Part shown: piece by piece, positions 58,732-64,000 of the stretch
How positions within the stretch are numbered: the first letter of the stretch is position 1
Layout: every line of letters starts with the position of its first letter
Notes under the pieces: model-generated
Databases searched by the model: none
Told to the model about the DNA's origin: nothing
What the model saw: the letters and a program-made list of their open reading frames with translations, nothing else
NCBI GenBank assembly: GCA_937625935.1
Contig: OW569386.1
Span: 310,001 to 374,000 of the forward strand
Origin: Tetramitus jugosus
Lineage: Eukaryota > Heterolobosea > Eutetramitea > Acrasida > Vahlkampfiidae
DNA length: 64,000 nt
Direction: 5' to 3'
Made by a program: the position numbers and the translations under genes

Positions 58732-60753
58732 TTATTTTTGACTAACAAGACCCATTGATCTCACATCAGCGAATATGTTTTCAGGGTCAAACTTTGCCTT
58801 TGCTTTCTTCAGTTCACTCCACAACTGTACGCCATATTGTTTTTGCCAGTCGATTGTGCACCAGCCAGGGATAAAATTGGTTGGATACAACGACGCGTGA
58901 ACCAAATTGTTCTCAAAGCTCGAACTTTGACTAAATTTTTCCCAGACAGCCCTATTGCTGTTCATTTGGAAGTTTAATCCTTCATCGGATCCTGTTTGTT
59001 CGTCCCTTCCGAGACACATCAAATAAACCCATTCATCTTCCTTTCCCTGGTTTTCTTCTCCGTTGCTGTGAGAAATGTTAGGATAGGACAAGAAGGATTC
59101 ATTGTTGCGACAACAGACATCTCTTCTCAATGGATAGAAGCCAATGTGACCTCCACCTTGATCCTTCATCAAATCCAATCCATTCAACGTCTCTTGCAAG
59201 TAATGTCTAGCAGTGTGCTCCGTAAAGATAATGTTCAACCAGCAATGTCTCTTGGACCATGATCCTATGTGGTTCAAGAATGGAATCGTCACCAAATTCA
59301 ATCGATCATCCCAAGCTAGTGTGTCCATGTCCGAATGAGCATAAATCAGAGCTTTTATGCCTCTGTTGCCTTCTTCTCCCAGCTTGTCATTGATGGCTTG
59401 CACTGTCAAAGCATGTTGTGCTTCATCGGTGCCAAATCTTGTCGAGAGCTCTAGCATGTACACCCATTTTTGTTCACTTGCCTTGGAAGCCAATTGTTCA
59501 ATGGCTTCATCACACTGAGAACCACTGGTATTGCCAGACATGGCCATTGCTTGAATAGTACCAACTTGATTTGCCATGACAAAGGTCTGAAGGGTCAAAA
59601 TGCTCTCTCCTCCCCTAGTGTTCAACTCATTCTTGTTGTCAACAGCAACAAATTCATCATAAATGACATTCATGCTGTCCAACAAGTCATTCACATGCTC
59701 AAAGACAAAGTGATAGACTCGAGTCATCGCATCATGCGGCTCCAGCTCAAGCTTCAACTTTGTAATCACTCCAAACTGTCCCATACCACCTCTCACCGCA
59801 CAAAACAACTCTTTGTGCTCTGTTCGCGAGCAAATGACAACTCTACCATCGCCCAACACCACTTCCAACTGCTCTACATTGTCAATGCACGGTCCATGCT
59901 TGATATTATCACCTCCGAATCCTCCAATCGCAACTGTGCCTCCCACAGTCAAATTCAAATAATCAGGTATGGTTCTCGGTCTCATCCCATATCGCTTTGA
60001 AGTAGCTCTGAGCACTTGAAGCCACGTACAACCTGCTTCTACCCAAACACTCTGAGACGGAGAATTCTTCTCCTTGCTCTTTTCGTCATGTGTTGGTTGA
60101 CTAGGACAATCATCATCCAGCAAAACTCGATTCATGTGAGACATGTCCAGCAAGACACAAAAGATCCAATTGGATTCATCATCTTTTGTCGGCAACAATG
60201 ACGATAACTTGTTACTAGGTAAGACTTGAGAAGCACCACAAACATTTCCTCCAGCTCCTCTCACAACCAACTGAATTCTCCATTTTCTTCCCTTCTTCTT
60301 CTTCTCATGTTCAACAACATCATCATGTTTAGCTTTCTGTCCTTGATTGTTGAACTCGAACAAAAATTGAACCAACAACGCAACGTCGCTTGTTTCGCAC
60401 GGAACAAACACAATGCGAGGCACCTGATGAACAATATGTCCATAATCTTCTGCATACTGACGCAACAATTGTCTCTTTTGCTCACCTTGTCGTTCATGAA
60501 TGATTCTTCCCTTGAAATCCTTCATCTTCTGCTTCTTGTCGTCGTCATCATGTTCACAACAGTCATCGTCGTCATGATGATGATCAAATGCCCTGATGAG
60601 TCGTGTGAGAATATGTTCTTCTTCTTCATTCACAGGAGTGGTTGTTGGCTCATCTGTGATTTCAAAGTCAAATGGGTCAAATGCATGAATGACTTTAAAG
60701 CATGAATCTTGCAGTGCTTGTTCTTGTTCTTGTGGTGGTTGTTCTTGGGTCAT
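58732..60753 (-). CDS. FAD-linked oxidoreductase, PCMH/cytokinin-dehydrogenase-like
   Basis: 673 aa, ATG at 60753. After an acidic/His-rich ~75-residue start, an FAD-binding PCMH domain spans ~112-350: PRIVFVPCETSDVALLVQFL, VVRGAGGN, VWVEAGCTWLQVL, PDYLNLTVGGTVAIGGFGGDN, HGPCIDNVEQLEVVLGDG and AVRGGMGQFGVIT. The C-terminus KFDPENIFADVRSMG resembles cytokinin dehydrogenases. In those enzymes a His after RG-x-G anchors FAD covalently; here that loop reads RGAGGN (165-170), so covalent binding at this site is unlikely. The substrate is unknown. No signal peptide is visible, unlike plant enzymes. Confidence 0.8.
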   Translation of the reverse strand: MTQEQPPQEQEQALQDSCFKVIHAFDPFDFEITDEPTTTPVNEEEEHILTRLIRAFDHHHDDDDCCEHDDDDKKQKMKDFKGRIIHERQGEQKRQLLRQYAEDYGHIVHQVPRIVFVPCETSDVALLVQFLFEFNNQGQKAKHDDVVEHEKKKKGRKWRIQLVVRGAGGNVCGASQVLPSNKLSSLLPTKDDESNWIFCVLLDMSHMNRVLLDDDCPSQPTHDEKSKEKNSPSQSVWVEAGCTWLQVLRATSKRYGMRPRTIPDYLNLTVGGTVAIGGFGGDNIKHGPCIDNVEQLEVVLGDGRVVICSRTEHKELFCAVRGGMGQFGVITKLKLELEPHDAMTRVYHFVFEHVNDLLDSMNVIYDEFVAVDNKNELNTRGGESILTLQTFVMANQVGTIQAMAMSGNTSGSQCDEAIEQLASKASEQKWVYMLELSTRFGTDEAQHALTVQAINDKLGEEGNRGIKALIYAHSDMDTLAWDDRLNLVTIPFLNHIGSWSKRHCWLNIIFTEHTARHYLQETLNGLDLMKDQGGGHIGFYPLRRDVCCRNNESFLSYPNISHSNGEENQGKEDEWVYLMCLGRDEQTGSDEGLNFQMNSNRAVWEKFSQSSSFENNLVHASLYPTNFIPGWCTIDWQKQYGVQLWSELKKAKAKFDPENIFADVRSMGLVSQK

Positions 60754-61022
60754 TGTTATGGTTGGTTGTTATGCTATCTTTTGGAGGTTTACTTCTTTCG
60801 AAAACACACACATAATAGTTTTAACACACACGATTGTGGTGGTTTTCATGGCTTTTATGGGAAACGATGACAAGTCCAATGTCAAGGGAGGACCAAAGAT
60901 ATGTCCGGGTTGTTTTTAGAGGAGACAAGAATACCCGCTGAACAAAAAAGAGCAACGAGCGCGCCGCTAGACAGTTCTGTAATCCAGAAAAAGTAAGTCA
61001 ATAAGTCAGAACGCTTGTACAT

Positions 61023-62412
61023 ATGTTAGTATCGAATAGAGTGACAAGAGTGATCGTTGGATCCATCTGTCTGTGGTTGGCCTTTATGTTTTCCTCTGTC
61101 CAAGGGCACGACAATGGCCTGGCAAGGACTCCACCAATGGGTTTCAACAATTGGAATCAGTATGCAGTTTTCTTTCAACTTTTTGTACAACCATTCCCAC
61201 CATAACTCGAGTAAGGATGTAACTAACTGATCATTGGGCAATGGCAACGCTTGTATTCTCAGATTTGGATGCAATATCAATGAAACAATCATTATTCAAA
61301 CAATTGACTCCATGGTCAAGAGTGGATTGAGAGACATTGGATATCGATATGTGAATATTGATGATTGCTGGGCCATGATGGAAAGAGATCCTAAAACCTT
61401 TAGAATGATTCCGGATACTGTTCGATTCCCCAATGGTATCCATGCACTGGCCAAGTATGCTCACAGTAAGGGCATGCTCCTCGGTCTTTACAGTGATGTT
61501 GGATTGAAAACATGTGCAGGATATCCTGGAAGTTATAACTACTTTGAGATTGATGCCGATACGTTTGCAGAATGGGAAATTGATTATCTGAAGCTCGACT
61601 ATTGTCACACGACCGATGACCAACAGAAAGAACCTTGGAATGACTACTACCGCATGAGTAAGGCGTTGAACAGTACTGGAAGGCCGATGGTCTCTATTTG
61701 CAACTGGGGAGTGAAGGCGCCTTGGGAATGGGCACCAAAGATTTCCAACTTGTGGCGTACCACTGGTGATACTGCTGCGAATTGGCCAGCAATCATGAGT
61801 CTCTTGGATGCCAATAGAGAATTGTACAAATACTCTGGACCTGGAGCTTGGAACGATGCAGAGATTCTGGAAGTAGGTGTCAAGACAGATTCTGGTCAAC
61901 TGACTCCTACGGAATCAATGGCTCATTTCTCTCTGTGGGCAATGTTGAACTCTCCACTACTGCTCGGAAATGATTTGAGGGATTTGAGAAGCATGGCACC
62001 TTGGGTTTTCGATATCATTACAAACAGAGATGTAATCGCCATTAACCAAGATTCATTGGGAAAGCAAGCATACATGGTATCAGAAATTATCAAGGGAGTC
62101 AACATCACCACAGGTGAATGTCTCCTCAAGTCAAACTCGTGCATGAGAACAGAAATTTGGGTCAAGCCATTGTCGAACGATGCATTTGCTGTTGTATTGT
62201 TCAATCGAGCAGGCAGAGTTGAGAACGATCCTTACTTCGGAATCACTGATGTTGAACTCTCGTGGAGAGATCACTTGAAAATTCAACCTCAGAGTGAGTT
62301 CTACATCAAGGATCTTTGGGCTAGAAGATACCTGGGTATTGTGAGAGATAGTTTGAGTGTTTCTGTTGCTCCTCACGGCGTAGCCATGTTCCATATGACA
62401 CCAATGGTGTAA
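61023..62412 (+). CDS. Alpha-galactosidase (GH27)
   Basis: Two exons, 61023-61159 and 61263-62412, with intron 61160-61262 (donor GTATGC, branch-like CTAACT, acceptor CTCAG); 428 aa. Signal peptide ~1-28. The join gives NNWNQFGCNINET, exactly the GH27 'NxWNxFGCNINE' motif. The nucleophile is Asp158 (YLKLDYC) and the acid/base Asp215 (RTTGDTAANW); WNDAEILEVG and the C-terminal beta domain follow. It releases terminal alpha-galactose, probably in lysosomes or outside the cell, for feeding on plant or bacterial polysaccharides. Length is normal. Confidence 0.95.
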
Positions 62413-62499
62413 CACATTGTGATATAAACTCGTGTAAATAAATTGTATTCATTTGTGAACAAGATGTACAATGCAAGAATCTAGGAAGGTAATCTGTAT

Positions 62500-63525
62500 T
62501 TAGGGCCGAAATATTGGCGTGCTGGTCGAGCGGGCAACACTGCTTCTTTGACTTTTTGACGTCGTGCTCATTCTCATGCTGTCACTTCTCAAACTGACAG
62601 AACTTCTGGGAGTACTAGTAACACTACTCCTACTTGATGATGTTCCTGTTCTTTTGGTCGCTTTGAGTCTGGGTAGAACAGGTATCTCTCCTACTAACTG
62701 TTGAGGGAACATGTCGACCATTGATTGCAATCCTCCTGATAGCAAATACACGTTGTCGAAACCTTTTTCGAAGAACAAGTTCCCCATAGGAGCAGCAATC
62801 TTCTCATCCCAATCATAAATTACAATGATTTTATCTTTACAATTTTTCTATACAATTAAGACATCTTATTGTAAGTCATGTCTACGCTCAATAGGTTAAT
62901 GTTACAATCATACAAAACTATTCAAATACATACAAAAGCCAACAGTTCTGGAGTTAACGCATTCACCGATCGAGAAAGTCTTGGTGCTTCGTACAATAGG
63001 GCTCCTTCTATATGGCACTTGGAATAGGCTTCTGAATCTCTCACATCCAACAGCAGCATCCTATGGTGAATCACTTGATTTACACGGTTCGTCTTTCTCT
63101 GTGTCAACATCTCCTGATCACTTATCATATCATCAGGTATTAACAGTTGTGACTCTCTATGGATCAAAGTACTTGGTTTTTCTTCGTACAAGCAATCTTC
63201 ATCTTCGCCATGTCTGAGCATGACAAACTTTGCTAGCTCAGCATTCTTGATTCTCTCAAAATTCTCCAGTCTTCTGAACCGAGCATCTTCAACCAAGATG
63301 GAAACGGTGAACAAGGATCATTCAAACAACAATAATAGAACTAGAATATTAGTAAATAATAAGAATTTCCTTGTACATACTCACAAAGCTCTCTCCTCCC
63401 TTCTTCTGTAAGAATTTTTCAATTGTTAAACCAGAATCGATCGTAGCTTTTACATGACTGTACCGAGCAGTTTTGGGTACTTTCTTGTTGAGCACATCCT
63501 TGTCACCAATTGGCTTGCCAATCAT
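62500..63525 (-). CDS. CEP41: CEP41 (centrosomal protein with inactive rhodanese domain)
   Basis: Three exons: 63525-63381, 63286-62934 and 62847-62500, giving 281 aa. Introns are 63287-63380 and 62848-62933, both with GTATGT donors. The N-terminus MIGKPIGDKDVLNKKVPKTA and RYSHVKATIDSG matches CEP41. A helical region follows, then a rhodanese domain: LLLDVRDSEAYSKCHIEGAL, IIVIYDWDEKIA and KGFDNVYLLSGGL. The active-site Cys is replaced in the YDWDEK loop, as in animal CEP41, so it is non-catalytic. The Ser/Arg/Thr-rich tail is disordered. CEP41 promotes tubulin glutamylation in cilia and axonemes. Confidence 0.92.
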
Positions 63526-63628
63526 TGCATTTGAAATAAACAATAGATAGTTGGAGCTAAAAACAACGGTTTTTTGCGTTTATTCGTCCGTAGCTTCGGC
63601 GAAAAGCGAACAGTTTGAGCGGGCAAAC

Positions 63629-64000
63629 CTAGCAGAACTTCCTGAAGCCCATTGAGGCACCAGACTGAATGTCAAGAATTGTTCTGTAGACGCCAGTTCC
63701 CAGCATAAACATGCAGGAGACAACAATTGTTCCTACAACAATAAATACAACAAGTGAGGCCTTGTTGTACTTCTTGAGCAACTTTCCGATCAAATACTGA
63801 CCCATCATGCCAGATCCAATACCAAACACAATGTACCACAATCCATAGTCCCATGGAATAGCACCAATGATACTGAATTGAGCAGCAGTACTCGATGAAG
63901 TGAAAAAGATCATGAAAGAACTGGTGGCGACCGATACCTGTGGAGGAACACCCATTGAAAGAAGAAGCGGCCCTGTGACCATACCACCTCCAATACCAAG
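63629..64000 (-). CDS. TauE/SafE-type membrane transporter, C-terminal part (runs off the window)
   Basis: The frame is open from the window edge (LGIGGGMVTGPLLLSMGV) to the stop at 63629: 124 codons, 5' end missing. It has three or four membrane helices. GIGGGMVTGPLLLSMG and VPPQVSVATSSFMIFFTSSS are the second-half repeat of the TauE/SafE family, followed by GAIPWDYGLWYIVFGIGSGMMGQYLIGKLLKK (read in parts). The family exports or imports organic sulfonates, sulfite or sulfate. The substrate here is unknown. Confidence 0.85.
   Translation of the reverse strand, partial: LGIGGGMVTGPLLLSMGVPPQVSVATSSFMIFFTSSSTAAQFSIIGAIPWDYGLWYIVFGIGSGMMGQYLIGKLLKKYNKASLVVFIVVGTIVVSCMFMLGTGVYRTILDIQSGASMGFRKFC

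Noticed and set aside
59470-60000. 176-codon plus-strand frame opposite the FAD-linked oxidoreductase
   Set aside because: Antisense shadow; no family pattern.
61231-61899. 222-codon minus-strand frame opposite alpha-galactosidase
   Set aside because: Shadow frame over the conserved GH27 exon.
1-64000. tRNA, rRNA, snRNA and CRISPR features
   Set aside because: No T-arm, spliceosomal RNA core or regularly spaced direct-repeat signature was recognised outside coding sequence; a covariance-model scan would be needed to exclude them.

Overview
The window looks like nuclear DNA of a free-living amoeboflagellate, most likely a Naegleria species (Heterolobosea). That assignment is inference. The reasons are dense protein-coding genes on both strands with gaps of about 100-600 bases; few, short GT-AG introns (70-172 nt, mostly near 5' ends, donors GTAAGT/GTATGT/GTACGT); long Asn, Gln, Ser, His and Thr runs inside proteins; and clearly eukaryotic families (SNARE, ESCRT-III, eIF2B, eRF1, p24, COMMD, basal-body proteins). 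No rRNA, tRNA or CRISPR array was recognised. Many apparent long ORFs begin at GTG or TTG, so I moved starts to the first sensible ATG. Nine genes are rebuilt across introns with coordinates given, and a tenth spliced model is tentative.

Layout. 1-9.3 kb: a GAF-domain protein cut by the window edge, a borealin-like protein, COMMD5-like, eIF2B epsilon (2 exons), a p24/TMED cargo receptor (3 exons), a BSD-domain protein and a lone DDE transposase. 9.7-20.7 kb: a PhyH-type dioxygenase, a secreted cathepsin B-like protease with an inserted Cys-rich module, a type II membrane protein resembling a glycosyltransferase, a PITH protein, a possible myristoylated protein, nitronate monooxygenase, myo-inositol oxygenase and a two-TM protein. 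20.8-34.7 kb: glycerophosphocholine acyltransferase (2 exons), an SNG1/DUF3533 membrane protein, a CUE-RING protein, eRF1 with an interrupted frame, a BAG-domain protein, a CRT-like transporter and an ependymin-like secreted protein. 34.9-49.7 kb: several low-complexity or small hypothetical genes, a GAR-like coiled-coil protein, CHMP3/Vps24, an LRRCC1-like protein and a GON4-like SANT protein. 49.9-64 kb: an F-box-like/SPRY protein, a syntaxin (3 exons), an inositol polyphosphate 5-phosphatase (2 exons), an FAD-linked oxidoreductase, alpha-galactosidase (2 exons), CEP41 (3 exons) and a TauE/SafE-type transporter cut by the window edge.

Themes. Membrane traffic is strongly represented (TMED, CHMP3, syntaxin, 5-phosphatase, COMMD5, CRT-like). 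A second theme is division and basal bodies (borealin-like, LRRCC1-like, CEP41, GAR-like). These are neighbours in a compact genome, not operons, and there is no evidence of co-transcription. An E2F-like TTTGGCGC element recurs in several promoters.

The observation most worth checking is eRF1. Its frame is broken by an in-frame UAA immediately after the IKS motif, and a +1 shift at GTT-T-AAC restores the full protein. This is either a one-base homopolymer error or a termination-factor autoregulatory frameshift analogous in logic to bacterial prfB.
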